DNA from: Semisulcospira habei
Lineage: Eukaryota > Mollusca > Gastropoda > Semisulcospiridae
Reading direction: 5' to 3'
DNA length: 64,000 bases
Assembly (NCBI GenBank): GCA_036245525.1
Contig: BTPG01000006.1
Coordinates: forward strand, 71,094,964-71,158,963
Positions within the stretch are counted from its first letter, which is position 1, and every line of letters begins with the position of its first letter. The notes beneath the pieces are model-generated. The model ran no database searches. It was not told the origin of the DNA and saw only the letters and a list, made by a program, of their open reading frames with translations. Shown here in pieces: positions 33,728 through 45,008 of this stretch. A program made the translations under genes and the position numbers.

Positions 33728-34270
33728 TTGATTATCGAGGTAATTATGCATGAGGCGGTGAGGGGATGGTCTTTTGCGACATCTAACACCGATAGACTGA
33801 TGCGCTCCTTAGTCATCTCAGTGTTCTTGTATGCCTGCGGAACATGGACCCTCACAGCAGACCTTGAAAGGAGGATACAAGCCACTGAAAAGATGTTTTC
33901 GAAGGCTGCTTGGCATTTCATACAGAGACCACATCACGAACGAGGAAATGGGAAGCAGAATCAGGCAAGCCATCGGGCCCTATGAAGACCTATTAGCCAT
34001 TGTGAAAAAACGCCAACTGAAGTGGTATGGGTATGTCACGCGTTCAACAGGTCTTGCCAAAACAATCCTGCAGGGCACTGTGCAAGGAAGACGAAGGAGA
34101 GGAGGAAGACAGGAAAAGATGGGAGAACAATATCTCAGAGTGGACAGGACTGAGGCTGGGCGATACGTTAAGAATGGCAGAGAACAGAGTGGAATGGAGG
34201 GAGCTGGTTGCCAAGTCATCGGCAGTGGTGCCCCCACGGTCGGCAAGACTACGGGATACAGATAGATAGA
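33728..34270 (+). mobile_element. Non-LTR retrotransposon fragment, frameshifted
   Basis: MRSLVISVFLYACGTWTLTA, then in other frames ISYRDHITNEEMGSRIRQAI, QLKWYGYVTRSTGLAKTIL and LRMAENRVEWRELVAKSSA, ending at a stop near 34269. Same family as 805-1165 but retaining more of the 5' side. Confidence 0.88.
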
Positions 34271-34462
34271 CCGAACACCGCTAGGGTTAACTGTAGAGGA
34301 TTGATGCACACGTAAAGTCCGAAATTACAGAATGTACACATTATGAAAGCTCACGTGCCGTGCCTTCTCGACCGGTTGGTGTGCCATGCTGGCGAGGCAC
34401 CGCTGCTGAGCTGTCAATGTCAGTGATATCTTATGCTGTTCGCGTTGAAAGCGCAGTAGTGT

Positions 34463-34683
34463 TTAACCCTTTCCCCGCCGCTGTAAGTACACTGTACGTA
34501 CATGTTTGTTTCTGAAATCTTGGTTCATTCAACGACCAAAAGCCGACACCGTCCAAGAAACATGGATACAAATCGGTCTCAGCAAGAGACATAATAATTA
34601 TCCTCATGAGCACCCGTGGTCGCGGACTTTTCGGACTTTACGGTACTTCATGTTCACTTTTTTCTCGCAAGTGAAGGGGTTAA
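34463..34683. repeat. Foldback FB1 with TTAA ends
   Basis: TTAACCCTTTCCCCGCCG to CAAGTGAAGGGGTTAA; right half of the core is replaced by unrelated sequence. Confidence 0.88.
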
Positions 34684-34818
34684 TGGACTAACGATGGCAT
34701 TGGCCTCATTTTCGGTTGTTTGCGCGACACATAATGCTGAGCTTTGCTTTAATTGACGAGCCTGCATATCAGAAAGCAGAATTAATTACTTCTCTGTCTG
34801 CCGGAACGCAACAATTAA

Positions 34819-35028
34819 TTAACTCATTCTACCCCAGACACACCACAGCAAGATATGGATCGACCATGATAGTTCAAGGGTGATGCCAGAATAGCTTGGC
34901 GCCTGCGCCAAGCTATTCTGGCATCACCCTTGAACTATCATGGTCGATCTGTGTCCTGCACTGCAATGCATTCTTCAGAGGACAACGGCAAAATTTGGGG
35001 ATTTCGGTCTTGGGGTACAATGAGTTAA
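34819..35028. repeat. Foldback FB2 (CTACCCC subtype), full copy
   Basis: TTAA at 34819 and 35025; arms with ATCGACCATGATAGTTCAAG and mirror; right end GGTACAATGAGTTAA. A short FB1 remnant with its own TTAA follows (35025-35069). Confidence 0.93.
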
Positions 35029-35069
35029 ACCCCAAATGCAGTGGCGGGGGTTCATGTGGAAGGGGTTAA

Positions 35070-36451
35070 GACTTCAACATGCATTTCTGAGATACACTGA
35101 TATATACACCAGGGAGTCGACAGTCAGGTGGATGTAACCACTCGTCTGGTTCATGTAGTCGCGTTTCTAAGCCCGTCACACTGAGCACGGGTGCACCCCA
35201 AGGTTGTGTTTTGTCCCCTATGTTATACTCTCTTTTTACCCATGATTGTACATCAAGGGATGATAACTCCCTTACAGTTAAATTTGCGGACGACACCACT
35301 GTTGAAGGTTTTATTTTAAACAACAATGAAACAGCATACAGAGAGAGAGTAGATGAACTTGTTGACTGGTGTTCTGACAATAACCTTGACCTGAATGTGC
35401 CCAAAACGAAAGAGATGGTCATGGATTTCAGGAAAATCAAAAGTGACATTGTTCCCCTCACTATTCATGGTAGTCATGTTGAAATTGTTGATTGTTTCAG
35501 GTTTCTCGGCACCCACATCTCAAACGATCTTAAATGGGAGAAAAACGTTGATTCTTTAGTGAAAAAACTCACAGCAAAGACTGTATTTTCTCATACGTCT
35601 TAAAACGTTTAGCGTCAGCAGCCACATTTTGACCAACTTCTACCGGGCAGTTATTGAAAGTCTTTTGACCTTCTCCCTGACCGTTTGGTTTGGCAGCACC
35701 ACACAGAAAGAGCGATCCAAATTAAACAGAGTAGTAAACACTGCATCGAAAATCATAGGTATCGATTTGCCCTCGTTAGAGTCCCTCTTCCACGAAAAAA
35801 TGCTAAAAAAAAGGCTAGATCCATCCTCAGAGATGTTTCCCACCCAGCCCATGAGTTGTTTGAGATGTTGCCATCAGGGTGCCGTTACAGAGTGATCGGA
35901 ACACGCACGAGTCGTTTTAAAAACAGTTTTTACCCAACTGCTGTCCAGGCTTTTAATGATGCAAACAAACGCCAAAGCTCACCCATCCGTCCCACTGTTT
36001 AATGTAATGTGTATATGATAGCTACGGAGCGGTCGGGTGAAACTGACTGAGTACAAGATAAGCCATCGGTGGCAACTAATCATTAGCGCGCGTCTAGTCA
36101 TACTGACTGGAAGGACTGTTTATGATACTAGAAGAGGATGCTCTTCCAATATCCTACTACTAAGTGTATCTGCTGTCAAACATCCCTCAGGGCATGTAAA
36201 TTGGAAGCAGAGCCGGTTAGAGAACATTACACACAGGCACAACACACACATCATTAGTCCCGCAGCGGGAAGTGACTGCATACCACAGCAGCAGGTGGCT
36301 GGCCCAAACTAATGTGTAAGCCTGGAAATAGGGCTAACTGCACTGCTGTGTCTATGATGCAAGTGATGTGTTCAGTTTTATATTATGATATGTCCTATGT
36401 AATTTGTGTTACTGTGAAATCGTGTTTATTGCCTTTATGTTTAGACCACAA

Positions 36452-36503
<52 letters not shown>

Positions 36504-36633
36504 ACGTGAGTAGCTTAATTATATTTTGATGTGTTTAATGTTCTTCTGTTTTATGTTGCGCGGCACCGCAACGATTTCCTAATGTATTGTTACATATGGC
36601 AATAAAGTTCTATCATCATCATCATCATCATAA
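35070..36633 (+). mobile_element. Rex1-like LINE, 5'-truncated, with 3' UTR
   Basis: Reads STGAPQGCVLSPMLYSLFTH and VKFADDTTVEGF (reverse transcriptase motifs with the YADD-type active site as FADD), then LVDWCSDNNLDLNVPKTKEM, FRFLGTHISNDLKW, TNFYRAVIESLLTF and LPSGCRYRVIGTRTSRFKNS, stop near 36002. At least two frameshifts (around 35605 and in an A-run near 35805). A 620-bp 3' UTR includes (GT)n at 36452-36501 and ends AATAAAGTTCTATC(ATC)n. Confidence 0.88.
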
Positions 36634-36880
36634 TTGTTCACCGCTTGCACGAGAAATCAACAGATGCGACTTCGAAAAAACAAATCTATTCCAGGTTACC
36701 GGGAATCCTAATTTTGTGCCCTTGTGATACAGAATGCGTTCGTCAAAAACTGCACAGCTTACTATAGCTATGGTGCTGTCTGTAGTTTAAAACCACTTCA
36801 CTGTTACACCTTTCCGAAACCATGGTAATATATTACTAAAATACCTTTACTGCCTACGCACACATATTTAGATATAGCAG

Positions 36881-36960
36881 CCGAGTGGCATAGCCCCCAT
36901 GTGCCCTCGACAAAGCAGGGCACATGAGGATCTATGCTGTCCCGTTTGAGTTTCACTTCT
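36881..36960. repeat. Foldback FB1, decayed
   Basis: GGCATAGCCCCCATGTGCCC and GGGCACATGAGGATCTATGC. Confidence 0.65.
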
Positions 36961-36977
36961 TGTGTTCAGGCGGCAGT

Positions 36978-37140
36978 GACGCTCCTCCGAAGACTGCATT
37001 ACAATCAATTAGACAGATCGACTATGATAGTTCAAGGGTAGTGCCAGAATAGCTTGGTGCCCGAAGGCGCCAAGCTATTCTGGCACCAACCTTGAACTAT
37101 CATAGTCGATCTGTATTACTATGGCCCGTCGGAGTTAAAT
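36978..37140. repeat. Foldback FB2
   Basis: GACAGATCGACTATGATAGT, AGGGTAGTGCCAGAATAGC and mirror; right end GTCGGAGTTAA. A decayed half follows at 37150-37230. Confidence 0.88.
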
Positions 37141-37311
37141 GAGTTGAGGTTTGATTACTAGAGTAGCTTTAACGCCTCGAGTCCTTTAGTCGTTTTGTCA
37201 CCACCATTGAACTATCGTGATCTATCCATAAAACTGTAGGGTAAACTGTCTTAGCATCAAGCTCAATCTGTTCACATCCTGCTGTAGTGTATCACCCTCC
37301 TCAACCTGTAA

Positions 37312-37380
37312 GAGACGTGTCACATTCGGATACGCGGCGTTATGACGCGTATCCGGATGCGACACCTCTCCACAGATTTA
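37312..37380. repeat. Foldback FB3
   Basis: AGAGACGTGTCACATTCGG to CCGGATGCGACACCTCTCC. Confidence 0.85.
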
Positions 37381-37649
37381 AACTATAATGGCCGATCACT
37401 ATCCTGTTGAACAGTAGAATATTTCCTGAACTCATAAAAAGAAATCGAACCCTAGGGCTAAATTAATTTCTTTCTTTTTTTTTAATTTCTTTTCTTGAGT
37501 TCAAAAAATACCAATGCTATTTTGAGAGCGAGAAAACGACCGTGCACCCTCAAGCCATTCGCCGAAAAAGGGTTTGTGGCTGCCCTATACAGGTAAATAC
37601 CGGTCCTATTGTAGATGAAACGCCTGGATGGGGGGGGGGGAGGTGGGGG

Positions 37650-37650
37650 T

Positions 37651-37736
<86 letters not shown>
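37650..37736 (+). repeat. (GA)n microsatellite
   Basis: GA array with one GAAAGA break, after a short G run. Confidence 0.98.
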
Positions 37737-37738
<2 letters not shown>

Positions 37739-37760
37739 ATTACTCGAGTGATGCGTTGCA

Positions 37761-37761
<1 letters not shown>

Positions 37762-37840
<79 letters not shown>
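37762..37840 (+). repeat. (CA)n microsatellite
   Basis: About 79 bp of CA, preceded by ATTACTCGAGTGATGCGTT. That 19-mer recurs at 37886-37904 before a second CA array (37914-37965), so CA plus leader is duplicated. Confidence 0.97.
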
Positions 37841-37842
<2 letters not shown>

Positions 37843-37908
37843 TGAGTCAGATGTAAGGCAGCACAAGGATAACGCATGACGCCTATTACTCGAGTGATGC
37901 GTTACAAT

Positions 37909-37943
<35 letters not shown>

Positions 37944-38089
37944 GCACGCACGCACACACACACATTTGAGCGTGCAAATATGATGCAAGTTGAATGTATG
38001 ATAGCAGATCAAAGTAGCATGATACGGAATCAGAATTAATGATCATCTTTATGATACTATTAATAAAGTTTGTAGAGTACATCTAATCT

Positions 38090-38645
38090 GTTCGATTATT
38101 TCTGAGTAAATATTGTAGTAGTTGGGCTTTGAAGGAGCTCACAGACTGTGCTGATTTAATCTTTTTGGGGAGTGCGTTCCACAGTATTGTACCCGAGTAA
38201 GAAAAAGACGTCTTGAATATGTCTATTCTGGGCTTTGGAACTACCAGGTCGTTTTTACGTGTGTTGTAGGGTGTGCTACAAGTCTTGAAAAGATTAGATA
38301 TGTAAGCTGGTGTTTTTCCTACTGTGGCCTTATATACCATTACTAACTTATTAAAAACAAAGTGTTGACGGAGAGGGAGCATATGAAGTAAAGCAAGTTT
38401 TTCGTCGGTACTGCTTTGTTGTGGAATGTTTTTATCTAATATAAGTTTCGCTGCTCGCCTATGGAGTGAGTTTAATCTTTTTAAATTTGCATCGCTACAG
38501 CCATCCCACACAGATGAGACATAATCAATATGCGATTTAATGTGTGCATTATAGAATAGAATAGAATAGTTGTCTTGTTGTTCTGTCAGTGAAATATTTT
38601 AGTTTAGCAAGAAGAAACAAATTTCTTGAGACCACCTTGCATATC
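38090..38645 (-). mobile_element. Truncated LINE reverse transcriptase copy
   Basis: Open frame 38083-38511 reads WDGCSDANLKRLNSLHRRA, LLHMLPLRQHFVFNKLVMVY, TPYNTRKNDLVVPKPRIDIF and SGTILWNALPKKIKSAQSVS, the same C-terminal domain as 16936-18835. The 5' end again abuts a long (GA)n. Confidence 0.9.
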
Positions 38646-38662
38646 TTATCTGTTTGGCTCTG

Positions 38663-38775
<113 letters not shown>

Positions 38776-38856
38776 CTATTTTGGCTGACGAACAATTTAA
38801 TTGGCCTCAGGTGGCTATTACTGTTTGCATACAAGCGAAGGGACCGGGATCAGGTA

Positions 38857-39312
38857 GGGGAGGATCCCCTATTATGAAACAGTGCCTATTATGAAACACC
38901 TTACTCCCGGCGAAACGGAATAACTTATCATCAGCATTCAGTTTTGTAATTTTTTTAAAATAGCCTCTCTTATCATGAAGAGCAATCTTCGGACATCAGA
39001 TAACCAGCGGCAATCGTTTTGGTTTCCTTTTTGTTGTTTTGGAGGCATGCATTTTCCTGGAGAGGTGTCTTGTTCCTATTATGAAACACAAACAGCACCT
39101 AATATGAATCGTGTTTCATAATAAGAAACAATGTATCACTTTTTCGAACTGGAATTGCTTCTGCATCGATTTGATTTTGAAATTTGGCAGTTTGTCCTAA
39201 GATGCATCAATATAATCTCTATCGCACCCTGGTTTCGGATTGATTCTACTTTTGGGGGGATGGTCGCGGGAGACGTTTTTGCTTAAGTGTTTCATACATG
39301 GGTCTCCTCCCC
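38857..39312. mobile_element. MITE with 25-bp TIR and TA flanks
   Basis: Left GGGGAGGATCCCCTATTATG, right inverted CATACATGGGTCTCCTCCCC; TA on both sides (38855-38856, 39313-39314). Inside, GTTTCATAATA-type sequence recurs in both orientations (38866, 38890, 39076, 39110). About 456 bp, no frame. Likely a Tc1/mariner-type non-autonomous element. Confidence 0.75.
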
Positions 39313-39740
39313 TATATTGTCTTACGCCGGGCAACGACCTGGTCACAATGACATAAACTGCACTCTGTGCACTGTGCATATTATAGAACCTTTCAGGACG
39401 ACTTTTACATAGCAACTAACCCCACACCATATGCCCTAGGCCCGCGCGGTACTTTCCGGGATCCATGGTACCCCTCAGTCTCTGGGGCGAAACAGCCGCG
39501 GCTTACTCTACATTAGAATCAATGTCATCGCGCTCGCAAAACAAGCATCTGAAACTGACAAACCTTTACGATTCATCGTCAATGCTTTAGATATCAACGT
39601 TTACACAATTTGCTCTGCAAAGCAGAGAAACTCGACAGAATCAATCAGGGACAAACAGGCTAAAGCGAAACTGTTGTCTGCATTGTTTGAATTTTGGTGA
39701 CTGGATTCACGTTGTGAAAGCCTGAAAGGTTCTATCAAAC
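39313..39740. other. Intergenic, nothing recognised
   Basis: No frame or repeat I recognise up to the start of FB12. Confidence 0.5.
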
Positions 39741-39966
39741 ATAGAAGTGAAGTGGTCGTATACTATCATTCCTAGACAGACCGAGCGACTCTCATTCTCA
39801 AACTGTTTGAATCATAGTCACCGAGAGCGAAGCGACTCTCATTCTCAAACTGTTTGAATCATAATCACCGAGAGCGAAGCTCTCGGTGACTATGATTCAA
39901 ACAGTTTGAGAATAAGAGTCGCTCGGTCTGTCTAGAACTGATAGTATACGAACACTTCACTTCTAT
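39741..39966. repeat. Foldback FB12, large hairpin with duplicated arm segment
   Basis: Outer arms ATAGAAGTGAAGTGGTCGTA and ACGAACACTTCACTTCTAT. The left arm carries two copies of a block with CGACTCTCATTCTCAAACTG and CACCGAGAGCGAAG (39786 and 39832); the right arm carries one. Tip GAAGCTC. Confidence 0.92.
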
Positions 39967-40188
39967 ACTATAATAGGCTTTTACAAAAGACATTTATTCA
40001 CTTGCTCACAAATGCATTTTATTTTTAACTGATTTACCCACTAACACAAATATATTAACCAGTTAGATCTGCAGCTTTATGTTAAAGCGAGAGAGAAAGC
40101 AAGAATGAAAGAAAGACAAGACGAGAGAAACAAAGAAACTAACAAACAAAAGCAAACAAATAAAACAAGCAATGACTTTATTGTTGTC

Positions 40189-40395
40189 TTAACACATTCT
40201 ACCCCATTCCTGAAATCCCCACATTTTGAAGTAATCCTCTGATTATATTACAATTCCAAAGACACATCTAGCGGCATGATAGTTCATGGGTGGTGCCAGA
40301 TTAACTTGGCGCCTATAGGCGGCAAGCAATTCTGGCACTAACTTTGAAATATCATGCTCGAGCCATGTCTTGGTGTGTCGGGGCTGAATGAGTTA
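40189..40395. repeat. Foldback FB2
   Basis: TTAACACATTCTACCCC to GGGGCTGAATGAGTTAA; TTAA at 40189 and 40392. Confidence 0.9.
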
Positions 40396-40553
40396 ATGGT
40401 TCACTGTGAATAAAATAATAATTTCGTGTGTGTTATAAGTGCTGTATTTGTATAATTGTGAAGGATAATGGCTATGTCATTACAATGTAACGTATTTCTT
40501 TGTTGTAAATATGCTGTAACATTTGGCGTCACATTTTTGCCATTTTCTCCACC

Positions 40554-40703
40554 TTTTGACTGTTGGCAGCGTTTTCGTCACCATAATTCCCGACAGCCAA
40601 AGGGCTACAAGACAAATTCCACGTGAATTCAAAATACAATTTGTTGAGGTGATTCCGGCAGGAATCACCTCGACAGAAAGTGCTACCGACAGCCGAAATG
40701 TTA
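40554..40703. repeat. Foldback FB4, composite
   Basis: A half-copy (TTTTGACTGTTGGCAGCG to CCCGACAGCCAAAGGGCT) followed by GGTGATTCCGGCAGGAATCA and CTACCGACAGCCGAAATGTT; looks like two FB4 copies fused. Confidence 0.75.
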
Positions 40704-40827
40704 ATGCGTACAGGTGTATAATGTAGATGCGTGGGTGCAATTAATGTATGTATGCATTTTTTTTTTTAATCAACCAAAATGCAACGTTTTCATTCACAAG
40801 TTGTATTCTGTTCTTGAATTTTGCGGA

Positions 40828-40942
40828 GACCCGGGTGGCTCGGTGGCAGAGCGTTCGACTCTCGTCTAAAAGGTCGTGGGTTCGACCCCAGCTGGGGTAA
40901 AAATTTGTACAGGCCTCTTTTCGGTGCCCCGTCTTTGAAACC
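40828..40942 (+). mobile_element. tRNA-derived SINE head
   Basis: GGTGGCTCGGTGGCAGAGCG (A-box) and GTGGGTTCGACCCCAGC (B-box) about 40 bp apart, then a short body. It runs into the 40-bp tandem repeat, which looks like an amplified SINE tail. Confidence 0.8.
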
Positions 40943-41060
40943 AGCTTCGTGGTGGACAAAAGATGTTTAGCTCTAGGAAATCAGCTTCGTGGTGGACAAA
41001 AGACGTTTAGCTCTAAGAAATCAGCTTCGTGGTGGACAAAAGACGTTTAGCTCTAAACGT
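40943..41060 (+). repeat. 40-bp tandem repeat, 3 units
   Basis: AGCTTCGTGGTGGACAAAAG, ACGTTTAGCTCTAAGAAATC at 40943, 40983 and 41023. Confidence 0.95.
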
Positions 41061-41130
41061 TTTTGAATTTTGCAAAAAGTACGTATACCATAAAAGATCA
41101 GTAGAACAATAACTAATCAGGCAACAACTT

Positions 41131-41341
41131 TTGCCTTTCTTCTAACAGCATGTAAGTCTAATAATAAGTTTTGCCTTTCTTCTAACAGCATGTAAGTCTA
41201 ATAATAACTTTTGCCTTTCTTCTAACAGCATGTAAGTCTAATAATAACTTTTGCCTTTCTTCTAACAGCATGTAAGTATAATAATAACTTTTGCCTTTCT
41301 TCTAACAGCATGTAAGTCTAATAATAACTTTTGCCTTTCTT
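41131..41341 (+). repeat. 40-bp tandem repeat, 5 units, splice-site-like
   Basis: TTGCCTTTCTTCTAACAGCA, TGTAAGTCTAATAATAACTT at exact 40-bp spacing (41131, 41171, 41211, 41251, 41291, part at 41331). Each unit resembles branch point plus acceptor (TTCTAACAG) followed three bases later by a donor (GTAAGT). Confidence 0.95.
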
Positions 41342-41484
41342 CTTGGCTGTACATGATACCAAGGAAGGCAAGACGGAGACGAAAATTTTATTTCTGACAC
41401 ACAGCAGGAGATAACTGAATACGAATCATAGTATTGTCGCCCTTGGAATCTTTTTGATGCGCAGCAAAATAAACAGAGACAGCA

Positions 41485-41552
41485 TGTGTGTAATGGTCGG
41501 TGATGTTGGACCTTACGACACCAGGCCGTCAGCTGTAAATCACAAAACAACA
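41485..41552. repeat. Foldback FB6, decayed
   Basis: GGTCGGTGATGTTGGACCTT and GCTGTAAATCACAAAACAAC. Confidence 0.7.
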
Positions 41553-41572
41553 CACATTTATGCCACCCATTC

Positions 41573-41711
41573 TTAACCCTTTCAGTGCCAAGATAAAGTA
41601 AACATGAACCAACTGCAAGAAGTATAGATCTTCATGAGCCCGCAGGCTCATGTGGATCTACGCTCCTTGCAGTTGGACTGTGTTCACCTTTGTCGACAGT
41701 CAAGGGCTTAA
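41573..41711. repeat. Foldback FB1 with TTAA ends
   Basis: TTAACCCTTTCAGTGCCAAG to CGACAGTCAAGGGCTTAA; core shortened to GAGCCCGCAGGCTC. Confidence 0.9.
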
Positions 41712-41717
41712 AGCGTA

Positions 41718-41798
41718 TTAACTCTTTCGAGACGTGAAGCATCCGGATTCGCGGCGTAAAGCTGCGAATCCGGATGCGGCACGTCTCGAAAGAGTTAA
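41718..41798. repeat. Foldback FB3, TTAA at both ends
   Basis: TTAACTCTTTCGAGACG to CGTCTCGAAAGAGTTAA, 7 bp after the FB1 end. Confidence 0.93.
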
Positions 41799-42686
41799 TC
41801 AATTGCATTTTAGAAAAAAATACCTAGCATGCACAGCAATTCAAGATTACCGGTACATATCCTGAGAGGCATGTATATGTATGTATTTATATGTGTTTGA
41901 ATATGTAAATAATCAGGTATATTATAGGTATATGTACATGTTGTATACAGCATATATAAATGCGAATACATCACAGTAAAATACATTTAATGTTAAATTT
42001 ACAGGAAAGCATGTGGAAATAAAACGGAAAACGTCCACAAATCAACAGCAACAAAGACTGAAAGAACCACCTGAAGGCTTCGACACCGATCTGTCGACAT
42101 TTTCGCATCCTCTCTCGTCAAGGCCAAACTCACATGGCAAAGCGACTTAACTTTCATCTAGCTATTTCAAAATGGGTCAGGCGCCGGTGCAACCCACGGA
42201 CGCCAATCCGGATTCAGCACGTCTCAAAATGTAGCCTCGTTCAAAGTGCCGTTACAAACAAAATAAATTTAAAAAAAACTAAAAAAACTTTGACCCCTTC
42301 GTGCATACAGTCACAGATACTCTGTTTACATAATCTGTAGCTATATGCACAAGCCTGTTAACAGTCACAGGATCTTTAAGCATTTGGCACTTTCTCGTTA
42401 GAATATCGCTTTAAAAAAACAAAACAAAACAAACAAACAAAAAGCCCTGAGACAGATATGTCCAACACAGAATATGAGTCAACTTTTATATTATTTGAGT
42501 CACTAAGAGAACACAGAGTTCCCATAAAGGTCATCGGGTTGAAATCGGCCGATGTCAGCCCGGTGATCTATGCTTGCTGTAGGGTTTATGAGCGCACGGA
42601 GTTAGTCCAAACCAATGTCAAAAGCTTGTTATATGACATCAAAAGCGTTATGTAGACAAAACAAGCACACCACTGTTATTATTATA
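41799..42686. other. Intergenic, mostly unassigned
   Basis: AT-rich; small fragments of FB3 (42208-42229) and FB8 (42525-42570) only. Confidence 0.5.
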
Positions 42687-44315
42687 CTAATGGTCAAAAC
42701 TTAAGGGCTACCCCACATTTTTGTGTCATTGTTTATCGTTGCAAGTAGGCTAGTAAAATACACTATTCTTTCGATCCAAATGGGTACAAAGTTGACCTTA
42801 GACAGTCCACTGTACAAGTAACAATAGACAACAATTCATCAATTTCCACGAAACGTGTCAAATGCACGTAAAACATCGTCAGTTTTTGTGTAAAGCTGTG
42901 CGATATTGGCAAGCGTAACAAAGGCAGGCAGTTGGAAAAACTCGGTAAAGTCGTGATGCACGTGCTAAAGGGGTCAGTCGCGAACACTGAACACTTCTGT
43001 TTCGGTACAAAATACCGGTACAGTAGGAGGGTCACTTTCCTAACCATGCCACCACCACGAAGCCTAACGCCAGTAGATCAAGGCCGGGCGCTGGCATGGC
43101 TGCAGGATAGAATTTCCGGACGAGAAGTTAGGAGACGTCTTGGGGTGTCCTATTCAGTGATCCAGAGGTTGCTGGCACGATTCCAAGAAACTGGAAGGGC
43201 AGAACGACGAGCCTGCTCAGGACGCCCGCGCTGCACCAGCAGAAGGGAGGACAGATACATCTGTGTGGCGGCTCTGAACGACCGAACTGTCACGTCAACC
43301 ACTCTGCGACGTCAACTGATGCAAGCTGCAAACATTAACATCAGCAGAAGCACAGTCTGCCGACGTCCGCGCGAAATTGGCCTGGCTTCATGCAGAGTAG
43401 CAGTGAGAATACCCATCACTCCACTGAGCTCATCGCAGAGCCCGGGTTGCATGGTGTCGTCAAAATGTGAGGTGAAACAGACTCCAGTGGACTCAGGTTC
43501 CGTTTACTGATGAGTCACGGTTCACTGTGTACTTTAACGACGGCAGGGTGAGGGTATGGAGACGCCAGGGCGAGCGATTTACGGATTGATGCGTCCAAGA
43601 GGTGGATCGCTCCGGATGAGGCTCAGTCTTGGTCTGGGCAGGGCTTCAGCAGGGAAGGCAGGACCCCCCTCCACATCATCCGAGGCACCCTGACTGGACT
43701 GCGCTATCGGGACGAGATTGTGCAGTCCCTCAACCCGCCAGCTCTCCAAGCCATAGGCGACAATGCTGTTCTGCAGGACGGCAACTCTCAACCTCATCGC
43801 GCCCGTGTGCTGGAAGAGTACCTTGAGCAATGGAGCATCATGAAGATGGAGTGGCCAGCTCGTTAACCTGATCTGGCTCCCATCGAGCACCTCTGAGACG
43901 TGCTGGGGCAACGTGTAGTCAGCAACCACCACCCCCCCCCCCCCACCCCCAACCCCCCCCCCCTCAAGGCGTCCCCCAGCTGACTCAGTTCCTGCAACAA
44001 TAGTGGGAAGCGATCCCACACCATGTTCTCCGAACCCTGGTGAACTCCATGCGTCAACGCTGCATTGAATGCTTGGCTGCAAACGGTGGGTACACTCGCT
44101 ACTGACTGGAACAGTCTTGTGTGACTTTTCAAATGAGGTGTGGGTGAACATTCTAACGTACTGCTGTTGTTACAATTGTTTGATTTACTCAAAACTTAAA
44201 TGAAATTGTTACTGAATAAATTAGCAAAGTACTAACTCCAAGTATTGTTACATTATTTGTGTGGTGTTGTCGGTGCGTCTGCGATAAAAAGTGGCCCTTA
44301 AGTTTTGCCCATTAG
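42687..44315 (+). mobile_element. Tc1-like transposon, complete ends, dead transposase
   Basis: Terminal inverted repeats CTAATGGTCAAAACTTAAGG (left) and its mirror at 44293-44315 with one mismatch, flanked by TA on both sides. 1629 bp, a usual Tc1 size. Encloses a broken transposase on the plus strand. Confidence 0.92.
43046..44105 (+). pseudogene. Tc1-like transposase, frameshifted
   Basis: Starts MPPPRSLTPVDQGRALAWLQ; paired-type helix-turn-helix DNA-binding half with REVRRRLGVSYSVIQRLLAR and RRACSGRPRCTSRREDRY. Catalytic parts are spread over frames: DESRFTVYFNDGRVRVWRRQ (first Asp), VLQDGNSQPHRARV (second Asp) and PDLAPIEHL with a stop in place of the following Trp (third acidic residue region). 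A C-rich tract at 43929-43973 interrupts the last part. Ends ANGGYTRY-stop at 44105. Not functional as it stands. Confidence 0.9.
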
Positions 44316-44509
44316 TATAATTATTATGATTATCACTGCCAGTATCATTTATCATGAATAGTATGATAAATGTTGCATTCTGAGCAGTCAACAATGAGCG
44401 ATATTTTGTGCATCTAGTATCATTTGTAGCTTTGCACGTAAACACTAAATTACGATAAAATAAATGCTAATATTGTTTAGGTATATTATACACGTTATTC
44501 CACGCAAGC

Positions 44510-44868
44510 CAGGGGTGGATCAGTTACCTCGCGGGCTTGGGGAGGGGGGGGGGTGCGGAGGGCGGAGGGGGTTCCAACTCTTTATTTTTGTTTAGAACCT
44601 TCAACTTGACACAAAACGCCTCTCCGACGCTAGACCTTCCAGTGGCCAAAAAAATCAAACAAGTAGGCGGGGGGAGGGGGGGATGAAGGTCGAAAACGTG
44701 TGTGTCAACACTCGCCACTCGGGGGTGGGGGTGGGGAGGGAGGAATGTAAACAACCCTAAACCCAAAAAAAGGACTTTGTTATAGCATTTTAAACAATGG
44801 TGGGGTGGGGGCGTCCGGAACCCCTAGCACCCCAACCCCCCACCCCACCCCAACCCGATCCGCCCCTG
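44510..44868. mobile_element. hAT-like non-autonomous element
   Basis: CAGGGGTGGAT at the left and ATCCGCCCCTG at the right form an 11-bp inverted repeat with one mismatch; CAAGC directly repeats at both flanks. G-rich left half, C-rich right half, no frame. The class is inferred from the CAGGGG terminus; a hAT element should have an 8-bp duplication, which I do not see clearly. Confidence 0.6.
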
Positions 44869-45008
44869 CAAGCACTAACTCCGCGTAGCGCACACACACA
44901 CATTAAACCCAGAATTTAATTTCAAATTGCTTTACGTTAACCTGAGATATCACTAACTTCAACGTCCTTTCGAATAAAATGCGGGATGCCGCTCAAAAAC
45001 CCGATCCA

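Noticed and set aside
40828..40905. A functional tRNA gene
   Set aside because: Same reason: tRNA-like promoter boxes heading a SINE, no convincing acceptor stem.
43579..44192. Minus-strand frames of 190 and 109 codons
   Set aside because: Antisense of the Tc1-like transposase; the plus-strand reading has the family motifs and the element ends.
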